A stretch of DNA of 64,000 nucleotides from Chromatocurvus sp046260765. GTDB lineage: Bacteria > Pseudomonadota > Gammaproteobacteria > Pseudomonadales > Halieaceae. The DNA is taken from assembly GCA_046260765.1 (NCBI GenBank), contig JBHEOO010000005.1:38086-102085 (forward strand). Direction: 5' to 3'. Position 1 is the first letter of the stretch. Each line of letters begins with the position of its first letter. The notes under the pieces were generated by a model. The model had not been told where the DNA came from and ran no database searches. It saw only the letters and a program-made list of their open reading frames with translations. Below are positions 50,419 to 59,551 of the stretch, one piece after another. The position numbers and the translations under genes are program-made.

Positions 50419-52068
50419 ATGTCCAGTGTTTTGAATCGTGCAATGCTTATAATCCTGTTGGTGCTCATTGCGCCAACGCTGACGCTGCCGGTCGCAGCGA
50501 GCGAAAGTCCGCCCCCCGGCTACGATCGGCTGCTGACGCTGTACCGGGATTTTCGTGAACTGGCGGTTCCCGTCGTGCGTGATGGTGTACCTGACTACTC
50601 CCCGGCAGCCGTGCAGGCCCAGGCGGCTTCGCTGGAAAATCTGCGGGCGCGGCTTGACGATATTGACGACAGTGCCTGGCCAATACCGCGTCGCGTAGAT
50701 TACATGCTGCTGCTCGCAGAAATGCGCGGCCTCGATTTCATGCATCGCGTCATGCGACCCTGGGAGCGGGATCCTGCCTTCTATAGCAGCACCAATCTCG
50801 GTTTCGGGCCAAAGATGCATGGCGCCATGCGCATACCGTCTCTGCCTTTGTCTGCTGATGACGCGGAGGAACTGCGCGGAAAGCTTGCGGCAGTCCCCGC
50901 TATTTATGCAGCAGCGCGCGAGAATCTGACGGATCCCCGCGGCGATCTCGCCCGTCTGGCGATCGAGCAGAAGCGCATTGAACGTAACGTTTACACGCGC
51001 CTGTCTGAGAGCCTTGCGGCCAGCGACCCCGGTCTTTCAGCGCTTGCCGCCGGCGCGGCAGAGGCAGCTGGCAGTTTCATGCGCTGGTTGCGCTCAATAG
51101 AGGCCGGTCTGCCGCCCCACGGTGGTGTCGGTGCCGAGGACTACGACTGGTATCTGCGCCACGTCATGCTGTTTCCCTACACGGCGGATGAACTCATGAC
51201 CCTGGCCGAGCGCGAGTACCAGCGCTCCATGGTATTTCTTAAAATGGAAGAACACCGGCACCGTGACCTGCCCATGATCGAGCCGGCAGACAGCATGGAA
51301 GAGTTTGAGCGGCGCCGCTCAGAGGCGGACGCCGACCTGCTGGCGTTTCTGCGGGAAGACGAGGTCATGACCGTCCCGGACTATCTGATGCCCGTTGCCG
51401 GCGAGGGCCCCTACCTGCTGCCGGCGGATCGCGACCCGGAGCGCGCCGGGCCTTTTGAAGCCCCCATACAGCGGCACTTCTTCCGCCAGACCGAAGATCG
51501 CGATCCGCGTCCCCTGCGGGCACATAACGTGCCCGGCCATCTGTTTGATTCTCTGCTGGTGCAGCGCGACGCGCGTCCCATCCGCGGCGACCGGCGACTG
51601 TTCTTCATTGACGGTATCCGCGCAGAGGGCTGGGCGTTTTACCTCGAAGAGATGATTCAGCAGCTGGGTTTCCTCGAGGACCGCCCCAAAGCGCGGGAGA
51701 TCAACTACATTCTGCAGGTCAAGCGTGCGGCGCGGGTCAAGCCGGAGCTGATGATGCAGGCCAACGCCTGGACCTATGACGAGGCGCTGACCTCTCTGAC
51801 CACGCGCACGCCCTACTGGATGGGACCGGATGACGCCATTGCGCGATTCGACCTCGAACTGTACCTGCGCCAGCCCGGCTACGGTATCGGGTACTACATG
51901 GGCAAGGTGGAGCTGGAGAAGCTGTTTGCCGAGGTAGCTGCAGAGCAGGGTCTGGACTTCGACATCAAGCAGTTCCACGACGAGTTTCTCGCGATAGGCC
52001 GCATACCCATTTCGCTTATTCGCTGGGAGATGACGGGCCGGGATGACGAGATCGCGACCATGCGTTAG
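50419..52068 (+). CDS. DUF885 family protein no. 4, shifted metal motif
   Basis: A 549-residue exported protein (signal peptide about residues 1-25, LTLPVAA) in the branch of copies 2 and 3, with RPWERDPAFY, RQPGYGIGYYMG and IPISLIRWEMTG. The metal region reads AHNVPGH (about 368-374): aligned on PGH, the first histidine is alanine and the glutamate is histidine. The downstream AEGWAFYLEE is intact. It starts 60 bp after CoA-transferase subunit B and may be in the same transcript. It may be a peptidase with changed chemistry or a binding protein. Confidence 0.84.
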   Translation: MSSVLNRAMLIILLVLIAPTLTLPVAASESPPPGYDRLLTLYRDFRELAVPVVRDGVPDYSPAAVQAQAASLENLRARLDDIDDSAWPIPRRVDYMLLLAEMRGLDFMHRVMRPWERDPAFYSSTNLGFGPKMHGAMRIPSLPLSADDAEELRGKLAAVPAIYAAARENLTDPRGDLARLAIEQKRIERNVYTRLSESLAASDPGLSALAAGAAEAAGSFMRWLRSIEAGLPPHGGVGAEDYDWYLRHVMLFPYTADELMTLAEREYQRSMVFLKMEEHRHRDLPMIEPADSMEEFERRRSEADADLLAFLREDEVMTVPDYLMPVAGEGPYLLPADRDPERAGPFEAPIQRHFFRQTEDRDPRPLRAHNVPGHLFDSLLVQRDARPIRGDRRLFFIDGIRAEGWAFYLEEMIQQLGFLEDRPKAREINYILQVKRAARVKPELMMQANAWTYDEALTSLTTRTPYWMGPDDAIARFDLELYLRQPGYGIGYYMGKVELEKLFAEVAAEQGLDFDIKQFHDEFLAIGRIPISLIRWEMTGRDDEIATMR

Positions 52069-52181
52069 ATTGGCAATAATGAGATGTTTCAGCGCCTGGG
52101 CGAGCGCAAACGCAAGTTGCGTGACGATTTCGTGCTCCGGACTGTTATCCTGCTGCGACCGCAATAACAGGGGAAGGCGTC

Positions 52182-53534
52182 GTGATCAGCACGAAGGCGA
52201 GAGGTGACGAGCAGGGGTCTGTGACAGTCTGCAAGTTTGGTGGCTCAAGCCTCGCCAGTGCCGCGCAGCTGCGCAAGGTCCGCGCCATTGTAGAAAGTGA
52301 CCCGAGCCGGCGCATTATCGTGCCCTCGGCGCCCGGCAAGCGTTCGCCGACGGATACCAAGGTCACCGATCTCCTGTACCTCTGCCATCACGCCAGTAGC
52401 GTGGGCGCGGACTTCACCGCGCCCTTTAATCAGGTTGTCGAGCGCTTCGTCCAGATCGAGCGCGAGCTCGATATGCCGGCAAATATCGCCGGGCTGTTCG
52501 AGGATTTTCGTCGTGAGCTGACGGCCGGTGTAAGTGCCGACTACGCCGCCTCGCGCGGCGAATACTTCAGCGGTACGCTGCTGGCGGCATTTCTCGACGC
52601 GGAATTTGTCGACCCGGCAGAGTGCGTGCATATCAGCAGTCACGGTCTGGTAGAGGCGGCTACCTGGGACGCTCTGGGCGCTCGATTCGCCGCTGGCGCC
52701 CGGCGCTACGTCATGCCCGGCTTTTACGGTCGCGATGCCTTGGGCGTAGTCCGCACCTTTTCCCGCGGCGGCTCCGACGTCAGCGGCGCCATTGCCGCAA
52801 GGGCCGCCGGCGCCGCGCTTTACGAGAACTGGACCGACGTCTCCGGCATGCTGATGGCCGACCCACGCGTCGTCGATAACCCGCGGCCTATGGCGGAAGT
52901 GACCTACGCAGAGATTCGCGAGCTCTCCTATATGGGGGCCAGCGTGCTGCACGATGAGGCGATGGCGCCGGTGCGCGAGGTGGGCATTCCCATCGTCATC
53001 CGCAATACCAATGCGCCGGATGATCCGGGCACCCGCATCGTGGCGGAGCTTTCGCCGGAGATTATCCAGAGCACGCAGATTGCGGGCATTGCGGGCAAGA
53101 CCAGTTTCGCCATGATCACCATTGGCAAGAACCTCATGAACCGCGAGGTGGGCTTCGTCTACCGGCTGCTCGGTGTTCTCGAGCACAACGACATTCCCTT
53201 CGAGCACTGCCCGTCGAGCATCGACAGCGTGAGCGTGATTGTGGAGTCGGGCTGGCTGGACGGCCGGGTCGAGGAGGTGCTCGACGAGATCCGGCGTACG
53301 CTCGAGCCCGACGAGCTTGATTACGTGCCCGCGATCGCCCTGATCGCGATTGTCGGCGAAGAGATGGCGCGTACGCCGGGCATTGCCAGCAAGGTGTTTT
53401 CAGCGCTCGCCGCCGCCGGTGTCAATGTTCGGCTGATCAATCAGGGCGCATCGGAGCTGAACATTATCGTGGGTGTATCCCCGGACGATTATGCACTGGC
53501 GGTGCGCGCGGTATACGATGCGTTCGTTAAATAA
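52182..53534 (+). CDS. Aspartate kinase
   Basis: A 450-residue aspartokinase, the first enzyme of lysine, threonine and methionine synthesis. The catalytic N-terminus has VCKFGGSSLASAAQL and the aspartate-binding SRGEYFSGTLLA. Further on are FSRGGSDVSGAIAA and MADPRVVDNPRPM. Two C-terminal ACT regions (FAMITIGKNLMNREVGF and IALIAIVGEEM) suggest allosteric feedback. Monofunctional, with no homoserine dehydrogenase domain. The start is a GTG at 52182 behind AGGGGAAGG. It heads a same-strand run that continues into the serine hydrolase and egtB. Confidence 0.95.
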   Translation: MISTKARGDEQGSVTVCKFGGSSLASAAQLRKVRAIVESDPSRRIIVPSAPGKRSPTDTKVTDLLYLCHHASSVGADFTAPFNQVVERFVQIERELDMPANIAGLFEDFRRELTAGVSADYAASRGEYFSGTLLAAFLDAEFVDPAECVHISSHGLVEAATWDALGARFAAGARRYVMPGFYGRDALGVVRTFSRGGSDVSGAIAARAAGAALYENWTDVSGMLMADPRVVDNPRPMAEVTYAEIRELSYMGASVLHDEAMAPVREVGIPIVIRNTNAPDDPGTRIVAELSPEIIQSTQIAGIAGKTSFAMITIGKNLMNREVGFVYRLLGVLEHNDIPFEHCPSSIDSVSVIVESGWLDGRVEEVLDEIRRTLEPDELDYVPAIALIAIVGEEMARTPGIASKVFSALAAAGVNVRLINQGASELNIIVGVSPDDYALAVRAVYDAFVK

Positions 53535-53560
53535 ATCCCTACTTCGATGAGATAACAGCC

Positions 53561-54982
53561 ATGTGGAAACCAACCGGCATTGCCCTGTCCCTTGCAGTGG
53601 CGTCCTGCGCCCTGGCAGCGGATCCCCTCAGTGACAGTGAAACCGACGCCACGGTCAAAGCCTATGCGGCCGGTTACAAGGCGGGTTTTGTATGCAGCGC
53701 GACCTTCAACGCCGGCAAGACGCTCGAGCAGATTGAAGAACAGGAATTGACGGGGATTTACCCGCTGGTTGCAGGGCTTGTTCCCGCTATGCCGATTTCG
53801 ATAGACCGCGACGCACGTCGCGTCAGCGTGACCTGGGATGAGAGCATGCCGCCGCGAATCTCCCAGTGGCGTCCCCATCTGGGCTGTGTGGATCTGCCGG
53901 TAGGCGCAACTCCTGGTGCGGCAGAGCACATACCCGGCATAAGCATACCGGCGTTTGATGCGGACAGTGGCGTCGATGATGCCAGGCCCTGGAAAACCCG
54001 CATCGGCGTCAATCAATCCTCCGGCAATCCCGCACTCGATGCGGTTATTGTGGAGGCATTCGCCGGCAGATTTGGCGGCGACGACAGAACCACGGCCGTG
54101 CTTATAGCCTCGCCGGACGCCATCCTCGCGGAGCACTATATCGAGGGCTACACCCCGGTAACCTCCCAGCGAACCTGGTCCGTTGCCAAGAGTATTGCGG
54201 CCAGCGTGATCGGCGCTGCCGTGCACCGGGGTATGCTCGACGTATCAGATCCGGCAGGGCTGCCCGAGTGGTCACAGCCGGCGGATCCGCGCGGCATGAT
54301 CACTGTTGAAAATCTGCTGCAGATGGCCTCCGGTCTTGACAGCAACGCGGCGGGTAACCGCACTGACCGCGTTTACATGGGGGGCGGACTGGTCCGGGAT
54401 AACGCGACATCGGGTTCAATCGAGGCCTCCCCGGGCGCCCGCTGGAAGTATGCCAATAACGATACGATGCTGGCGGTGCATGCGCTGCGCCATCGTTTTG
54501 TGTCTCATGACGCGTTCCTGCGATTTCCCTTTGAGGCGCTTCTTTACAAGATTGGAATGACGCATACCAGGCTGGAAACGGACTGGGGCGGAGATTTCAT
54601 TCTGTCGAGCCAGGTGTGGACGACATCGCGTGATCTCGCGCGCCTCGGTCTGCTGCATCTTGCCGATGGCATGTGGGAGAACGAACAGATACTGGCTGAG
54701 GGCTGGGTAGACTATGTGGCGACGCCGGCCTCATCGCAGCCGCCACCCCCTGAGGGTGAAGACAGGTCGCGGCGGGGGTATGGCGCGCAGTGGTGGCTGT
54801 TTGACAATTCGCCCGGCGTACCGACGGATACTTTCGCGGCGCTGGGTAATCGCGGACAGTCTCTCGTGGTGGTGCCGTCCAGGGATCTGGTGATTGTCCG
54901 GCGCGGTTACGACATGGCTGGCGGTGAGTCCTTCAGGGTTGACGAATTCACCGCCGCGGTTCTGGCCGCACTCGAGCCGTAA
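53561..54982 (+). CDS. Serine hydrolase, class C beta-lactamase-like family
   Basis: A 473-residue exported protein (signal peptide to about residue 19, ASCALA) with a beta-lactamase/esterase fold. The S-x-x-K nucleophile is S207-K210 in WSVAKSIAAS, the Tyr motif is Y297-A-N in WKYANNDTML, and a later GNRGQS may replace the KTG triad. The closest pattern is EstB/6-aminohexanoate-dimer-hydrolase-type esterases rather than true beta-lactamases. The first ~150 residues are an extra domain I do not recognise. It lies 26 bp after aspartate kinase. Confidence 0.87.
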   Translation: MWKPTGIALSLAVASCALAADPLSDSETDATVKAYAAGYKAGFVCSATFNAGKTLEQIEEQELTGIYPLVAGLVPAMPISIDRDARRVSVTWDESMPPRISQWRPHLGCVDLPVGATPGAAEHIPGISIPAFDADSGVDDARPWKTRIGVNQSSGNPALDAVIVEAFAGRFGGDDRTTAVLIASPDAILAEHYIEGYTPVTSQRTWSVAKSIAASVIGAAVHRGMLDVSDPAGLPEWSQPADPRGMITVENLLQMASGLDSNAAGNRTDRVYMGGGLVRDNATSGSIEASPGARWKYANNDTMLAVHALRHRFVSHDAFLRFPFEALLYKIGMTHTRLETDWGGDFILSSQVWTTSRDLARLGLLHLADGMWENEQILAEGWVDYVATPASSQPPPPEGEDRSRRGYGAQWWLFDNSPGVPTDTFAALGNRGQSLVVVPSRDLVIVRRGYDMAGGESFRVDEFTAAVLAALEP

Positions 54983-55081
54983 GCAGACGGCAGATTTTGC
55001 ACCCGCCGCTCAGTCCGGCTATTGTACTTCGGGCGGCAATGCCATCTGGCGCCGCCACTCCCCGCAACAAGAGGAAAGGCA

Positions 55082-56377
55082 ATGTCGACCACCGCCGCAC
55101 GGGCGACAGCGGATAGCTGTGAGCTGTCAGAACGCGTTCATTGCGTCCGCCAGCGCAGTCTGGCACTGATCCGTGGACTCTCTGCGGAAGACATGCAGGT
55201 GCAGGTGGCAGATCACGCCAGCCCCACCAAGTGGCATCTTGCACACACCAGCTGGTTCTTCGAGCGCTTTATCCTGACACGGGAAAACCCGGGCTACCGG
55301 GTTTTTAATGGCGATTTCGACTACCTGTTCAATTCCTACTATGTGACGGCCGGCAGCATGCACCCACGCGCACAGCGCGGGTTTCTCACCCGTCCGGGAA
55401 TAGACGAAGTACTCGCGTACCGCCAGTATGTTGACGACGCCATGCAGGATTTTCTCGCGTCGTCGCCGTCACCGGAGCTGCGGCAACTCGTCGAGCTGGG
55501 TCTGCAGCACGAGCAGCAGCACCAGGAACTGCTCTTGACTGACATCAAGCAGGTTCTCGCCGCCAATCCCCTGGAGCCGGCACTGACCAGCAGCGCACCG
55601 CGGGTATCGGCGCCGCCGCCAGCACTCGTGTTTCACGATGGCCCCCAGGGTGTCTGCGAGATCGGACATACCGGCCAAAGATTTGCCTTTGATAACGAAG
55701 GTCCGAGACATCGCGTTTTTCTGCCTGCCCATGCGCTGGCCAATCGTCTGGTCACCAATGGCGAGTACCGGGACTTCATCCGCGATGGCGGTTACGACGA
55801 TCCCGCCCTCTGGCTGTCCGACGGCTGGGCGCTGAGGTGTGGCGCTGGCTGGCAGCACCCGCTGTACTGGGATAGCGCGCTGGAAACCGAGTTCACCCTG
55901 GCCGGGCGCCAGCCGATCGATCCCCATGCACCGGCGACTCACCTGAGCTTCTACGAAGCTGATGCGTATGCGCGCTGGGCGGGGGCTCGCTTGCCGACGG
56001 AAGCCGAGTGGGAGCTGGCCGCCGCCGCTGTCGCACTCGAAAGCGCATCGGTCAACGGACCAGAAAGCCTAAGCGACCATGCCGCAGGCAAGCGGCATCC
56101 CACTGGGTGGCATGCCGCAGGGAGTAACGACCCCACCCGCATACAGCAGCTGTTTGGTCAGTGCTGGCAATGGACCGCGAGCGCCTATAGTCCCTACCCT
56201 GGCTACAGGCCTCCCGCCGGCGCGATCGGCGAGTATAATGGTAAATTCATGTGCAATCAGATGGTGTTGCGCGGCAGCTCCTGTGCGACGCCGGACGGCC
56301 ACGCACGCGAGACGTATCGCAACTTCTTTTATCCGTCGGACCGCTGGCAGTTTTCCGGCATCCGGCTCGCGCGCTAG
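55082..56377 (+). CDS. egtB: Ergothioneine synthase EgtB (hercynine sulfoxide synthase type)
   Basis: A 431-residue non-heme iron sulfoxide synthase. The N-terminal DinB-like domain carries WHLAH (H52/H55) and the iron ligands in LQHEQQHQELL (H143, H147). The C-terminal FGE-sulfatase-like domain has LPTEAEWELAAA, CWQWTASAYSPYPGY and FYPSDRWQFSGIRLAR. It joins hercynine to cysteine or gamma-glutamylcysteine. With no egtA or egtC here, which substrate it uses is unknown. The ATG at 55082 has a GAGGA site. EgtD follows after 12 bp. Confidence 0.94.
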   Translation: MSTTAARATADSCELSERVHCVRQRSLALIRGLSAEDMQVQVADHASPTKWHLAHTSWFFERFILTRENPGYRVFNGDFDYLFNSYYVTAGSMHPRAQRGFLTRPGIDEVLAYRQYVDDAMQDFLASSPSPELRQLVELGLQHEQQHQELLLTDIKQVLAANPLEPALTSSAPRVSAPPPALVFHDGPQGVCEIGHTGQRFAFDNEGPRHRVFLPAHALANRLVTNGEYRDFIRDGGYDDPALWLSDGWALRCGAGWQHPLYWDSALETEFTLAGRQPIDPHAPATHLSFYEADAYARWAGARLPTEAEWELAAAAVALESASVNGPESLSDHAAGKRHPTGWHAAGSNDPTRIQQLFGQCWQWTASAYSPYPGYRPPAGAIGEYNGKFMCNQMVLRGSSCATPDGHARETYRNFFYPSDRWQFSGIRLAR

Positions 56378-56389
56378 GGGAGGCACGTA

Positions 56390-57358
56390 GTGACTCAGGC
56401 AGAATCTCTTATTGACCAGCAGCCCGACCAGCAGGACTTTCTTGCGCACGTCCTGGAAGGGCTGGACGCGCCGCAGAAGTGGCTGTCACCGATGTACTTC
56501 TACGATGCTGTGGGTTCACAGCTGTTCGACCGTATCTGTGAGCAGGATGAATATTATCCCACCCGCACCGAACTGGAGATTATCGAGACCCGGCTGGCGG
56601 AGATCGTTTCCGTGGTGGGAACCCAGGCCTTGATCATCGAGCCTGGCAGTGGCAGCAGCCTGAAAACACGCACGCTGCTTGCAGCGCTGGATGATCCCGC
56701 CGGCTATGTGCCGGTGGAGATTTCCCGTGAGCACCTGTTGGATGCCGTGGAGAGCCTGCGTGTCGCATTTCCCGACCTGCCGGTTCTTCCTGTGTGTGCC
56801 GATTTCACCGCGCCTTTCGATATCCCCTCAACAGAATTGCCAACCCGGCAACGGGTAGTTTTTTTCCCGGGTTCCACTATCGGGAACTTCTCGCCTCCCG
56901 ATGCCGTGACACTGCTGGACAGTCTCCGCGCCACTGTGACGCCCGGTGACGGGCTACTTATCGGCGTTGATCTTCAGAAAGAGACGGCGGTTCTGGAGCG
57001 CGCCTACAACGATGCGGCGGGCGTCACCGCCGCGTTCAACCTCAATCTGCTGCAGCGCATCAACAGCGAATTGTCGGCGGACTTCAACCTGTCGCGATTC
57101 AGCCACCGTGCGCTGTGGAACGCAAAGGACAGCCGAATTGAAATGCATCTTGTGAGTGAGGATGAGCAGCAGGTGCGCGTGGGCGGTCGCACTTTCCACT
57201 TCGAGCGCGGTGAGCACATTCTCAGCGAGTGCTCCTACAAGTTCAGTCTCGATGGCTTCGCTGCGCTTGCTGCAGAGGCGGGCTGGCAACGCCGGCAGGT
57301 ATGGACTGATCCGCGCGGCTACTTCTCGCTGCAGTATTTTGCCAGCGTAGCCGGCTGA
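56390..57358 (+). CDS. egtD: L-histidine N-alpha-methyltransferase EgtD
   Basis: A 322-residue SAM-dependent methyltransferase that trimethylates histidine to hercynine, the first step of ergothioneine synthesis. Landmarks are SPMYFYDAVGSQLFDRICE, YYPTRTELEII, IIEPGSGSSLKTRTLL, FFPGSTIGNFSP and ERGEHILSECSYKFS. The start is a GTG at 56390 behind GGGGAGG. It is tightly linked to egtB upstream and to the PhzF-family gene 33 bp downstream. Egt proteins give the cell a thiol antioxidant, fitting the peroxiredoxin elsewhere in the window. Confidence 0.96.
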   Translation: MTQAESLIDQQPDQQDFLAHVLEGLDAPQKWLSPMYFYDAVGSQLFDRICEQDEYYPTRTELEIIETRLAEIVSVVGTQALIIEPGSGSSLKTRTLLAALDDPAGYVPVEISREHLLDAVESLRVAFPDLPVLPVCADFTAPFDIPSTELPTRQRVVFFPGSTIGNFSPPDAVTLLDSLRATVTPGDGLLIGVDLQKETAVLERAYNDAAGVTAAFNLNLLQRINSELSADFNLSRFSHRALWNAKDSRIEMHLVSEDEQQVRVGGRTFHFERGEHILSECSYKFSLDGFAALAAEAGWQRRQVWTDPRGYFSLQYFASVAG

Positions 57359-57391
57359 GGCAGCCAGTACCACCCACAGGAAGCTCCCTTC

Positions 57392-58225
57392 ATGCAGATA
57401 GCGCTTTACCAGGTTGACGCCTTTGCCGATCGGCTTTTTGCCGGGAATCCCGCGGCGGTGTGCCCTCTGGCGGAGTGGCTCGAAGACGATCTTCTGCAGC
57501 AGATCGCGTTCGAGAATAACCTGTCAGAGACGGCATTCTTTGTTGCCGACAGCGAGCGTGGCGATCATTTTGCCCTGCGCTGGTTCACGCCGGATGCGGA
57601 AGTCGATCTCTGTGGGCACGCCACGCTGGCCTCGGCCTTTGTGATTTTTGAGGTGCTGGCTCACACGGGTGACACCCTGCACTTCCACACCCGTAGCGGC
57701 GAACTGACGGTGAGCCAGACCGAAGGCGGTGCCCTGTGCATGGACTTTCCCGCCTGGCCTGCACTCGCGCTGACGGGCGATGAGGCGTCCGTCATTGCCG
57801 GAGCTCTGGAAGCGGCGCTTGGCAGTCGGCCTGTGGAACTGCATCGGGCGGTGAATCTGCTGGCGGTTTTCGACAGCGAGGAAACACTGCGTGGATTGAA
57901 CTACTCCCCGGCGCTAGTGCCCGCTCTGGAGGCTGCAGATGCCTGGGGCCTTATCGCCAGCGCGCCGGCTGCGGCGGGCGCCGGATACGACTTTGTCTCG
58001 CGCTTCTTCGCGCCGCTGAAAGGCGTCGATGAAGACCCTGTCACCGGGTCTGCGCACTGTACGCTCATGCCGTACTGGGCCGAGCGTCTACAGCGATGGT
58101 CGTTGGTGGGCTACCAGGCATCCCGTCGCGGTGGCACCGTGCACTGTGAGGCGCGCGGTGACCGCGTTCTGCTGACGGGGGAATGCCAGCTGTTCCTCTC
58201 TGGGACCATTGCGCTGCCGGATTGA
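57392..58225 (+). CDS. PhzF family isomerase/epimerase-like protein
   Basis: A 277-residue member of the PhzF/YddE family with the diaminopimelate-epimerase-like fold. It starts YQVDAFADRLFAGNPAAVCPL, with the catalytic glutamate in FENNLSETAFFV, the aspartate-containing DLCGHATLASA, and the C-terminal VDEDPVTGSAHCTLMPYW. Biochemical roles of most members are unknown; phenazine synthesis is only one. No phenazine genes are seen. It is the last gene of the egtBD run. Confidence 0.93.
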   Translation: MQIALYQVDAFADRLFAGNPAAVCPLAEWLEDDLLQQIAFENNLSETAFFVADSERGDHFALRWFTPDAEVDLCGHATLASAFVIFEVLAHTGDTLHFHTRSGELTVSQTEGGALCMDFPAWPALALTGDEASVIAGALEAALGSRPVELHRAVNLLAVFDSEETLRGLNYSPALVPALEAADAWGLIASAPAAAGAGYDFVSRFFAPLKGVDEDPVTGSAHCTLMPYWAERLQRWSLVGYQASRRGGTVHCEARGDRVLLTGECQLFLSGTIALPD

Positions 58226-58312
58226 GGTCAGCGTCGGCGCGAGGCCTTTGCAGGCGGCGTATACTCATACAGCATTCGAGACCCGACTTTAAGCCCACGG
58301 AGTCATTGCCTC

Positions 58313-58591
58313 ATGCTCGAATCTCCCGCAACGCACCGTTTGATCGCCGTCGTTCTGTTGATTTCCGGTTTCATCAGCCTGCGCGCAAACGCCCTGGACG
58401 CTCCCGCCCCGGATGTCGTAGCGCTGGACAATCGCCAGTGGGCGACGGCCACCAATGGTCCGGATATCAGATGGCCCGACGCAGACACGTACTGCGCTGA
58501 CCTGTCGCTGGGTGGTCACGACGACTGGCGGCTACCGAGTTGCCGGACCAGCCGTGGTGGGCAATTGCACCCTGCGCCAAGAACGCAGTAA
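58313..58591 (+). pseudogene. Truncated DUF1566 (Lcl C-terminal domain)-like protein
   Basis: A 92-residue frame with a signal peptide (IAVVLLISGFISLRANA). It then has the start of a DUF1566 domain: NRQWATATNG..IRWPDADTYCADLSLGGHDDWRLPS. In full genes WRLP is followed by an ELxSL segment and ~80 more residues. Here the frame turns into unrelated, Arg/Pro-rich sequence and ends after 24 codons. A good GGAG site precedes the ATG. It looks like the 5' remnant of a longer exported protein. The 115 bp before thpR hold nothing more that I recognise. Confidence 0.6.
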
Positions 58592-58707
58592 GACAGACCA
58601 GCAATGCCGAGCGGATGTTTTTTTGGTAACGCATAATCACTACCCGGTGGACCGTCGCGCGGTCTCGCCAATTCGTTAAAGTCTTAATCTAATCCATGTG
58701 GGTGGCA

Positions 58708-59268
58708 TCAGGCGATGCTGTTCTCGGTGACCGCCCTTAGCGGCCGCCTCAGGTCCCACTCGGCAATGGGGTGATAACTGACGCCTGCCCGTCCGGGCTT
58801 GGATTCGAACAGCGTGACATGCATATAGGAAAGCCTGATTTCCGGGAGGGCAACCGGTGCGGGTGGCGGTTCGCTGCAGTTGCGATACAGCGTGACGTGT
58901 GGCGTGAAAGGTTTCTTTTTTAGTCGTGCGCCGACCAGTCCACCCAGGTGCTGCAGCTTGCGTGCGAGTCTGTCCATCTGCTGCGGTTCCCGCGACGTGC
59001 CCACCCAGTAAATATCGGGTCCGGGCCAGAAACCAACAAGGTCGAGAGTGAGCTCTCCGGCAGTAAATTCCGGTCCGCTCTGGTGCTCATCAACCGCGTT
59101 ACAAAGCGTTTCAAGTTCGCGATCACTGATGGTGCCGATAAACGCGAGGGTGACGTGAAAGTTCGCAGGCGGCACGGGTCGGCCCGCCGCCAGTCCGTAG
59201 CGATCACGCCAATCGGCAATGGACTGGCGGGTGTCGGGGGCTGGCTCAATGCCAAAGAAAACGCGCAT
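58708..59268 (-). CDS. thpR: RNA 2',3'-cyclic phosphodiesterase (LigT/ThpR)
   Basis: A 186-residue 2H phosphoesterase with both H-x-T/S motifs, FHVTLAFIG and PHVTLYRNC. It starts MRVFFGIEPAPDTRQSI. Such enzymes open 2',3'-cyclic phosphates of RNA and can join tRNA halves in vitro; cellular substrates are unclear. It is divergent from the aminotransferase gene; the 283-bp gap between them shows no clear promoter or repeat. Confidence 0.92.
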   Translation of the reverse strand: MRVFFGIEPAPDTRQSIADWRDRYGLAAGRPVPPANFHVTLAFIGTISDRELETLCNAVDEHQSGPEFTAGELTLDLVGFWPGPDIYWVGTSREPQQMDRLARKLQHLGGLVGARLKKKPFTPHVTLYRNCSEPPPAPVALPEIRLSYMHVTLFESKPGRAGVSYHPIAEWDLRRPLRAVTENSIA

Positions 59269-59551
59269 GGTGCAATTTCCTGTCTGATCTCATATCCGAT
59301 TCATACCGGGCCTTGCTAGTGTGCCAGTTTTGCGGGGGCGAGAGAGACTCTATCCGAGAACGCGGCCGCGTGGACTGGGAGTTCCCGGGCGCATGACTAC
59401 TGATAAACTCTGCAGACAGGGTGTCGCAGCCGCTTGATGCCGGTGCTGAAAACCCGCTGAAACCCGCGACATTTTCGTCCCGATGGGTCATGTTACCTGC
59501 GTGAGGTACGACCCTTGTGTCATGCCGGAAAAGAGGAGCAACGACTTGCTG

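Noticed and set aside
53561..54982. Acquired antibiotic-resistance beta-lactamase
   Set aside because: The SxxK and YxN motifs fit the wider serine-hydrolase fold, but the large extra N-terminal domain, the lack of a clear KTG box and the lack of mobile elements favour an esterase-like housekeeping enzyme.
57392..58225. Phenazine biosynthesis
   Set aside because: PhzF-family proteins are widespread outside phenazine clusters and no other phz gene is present.
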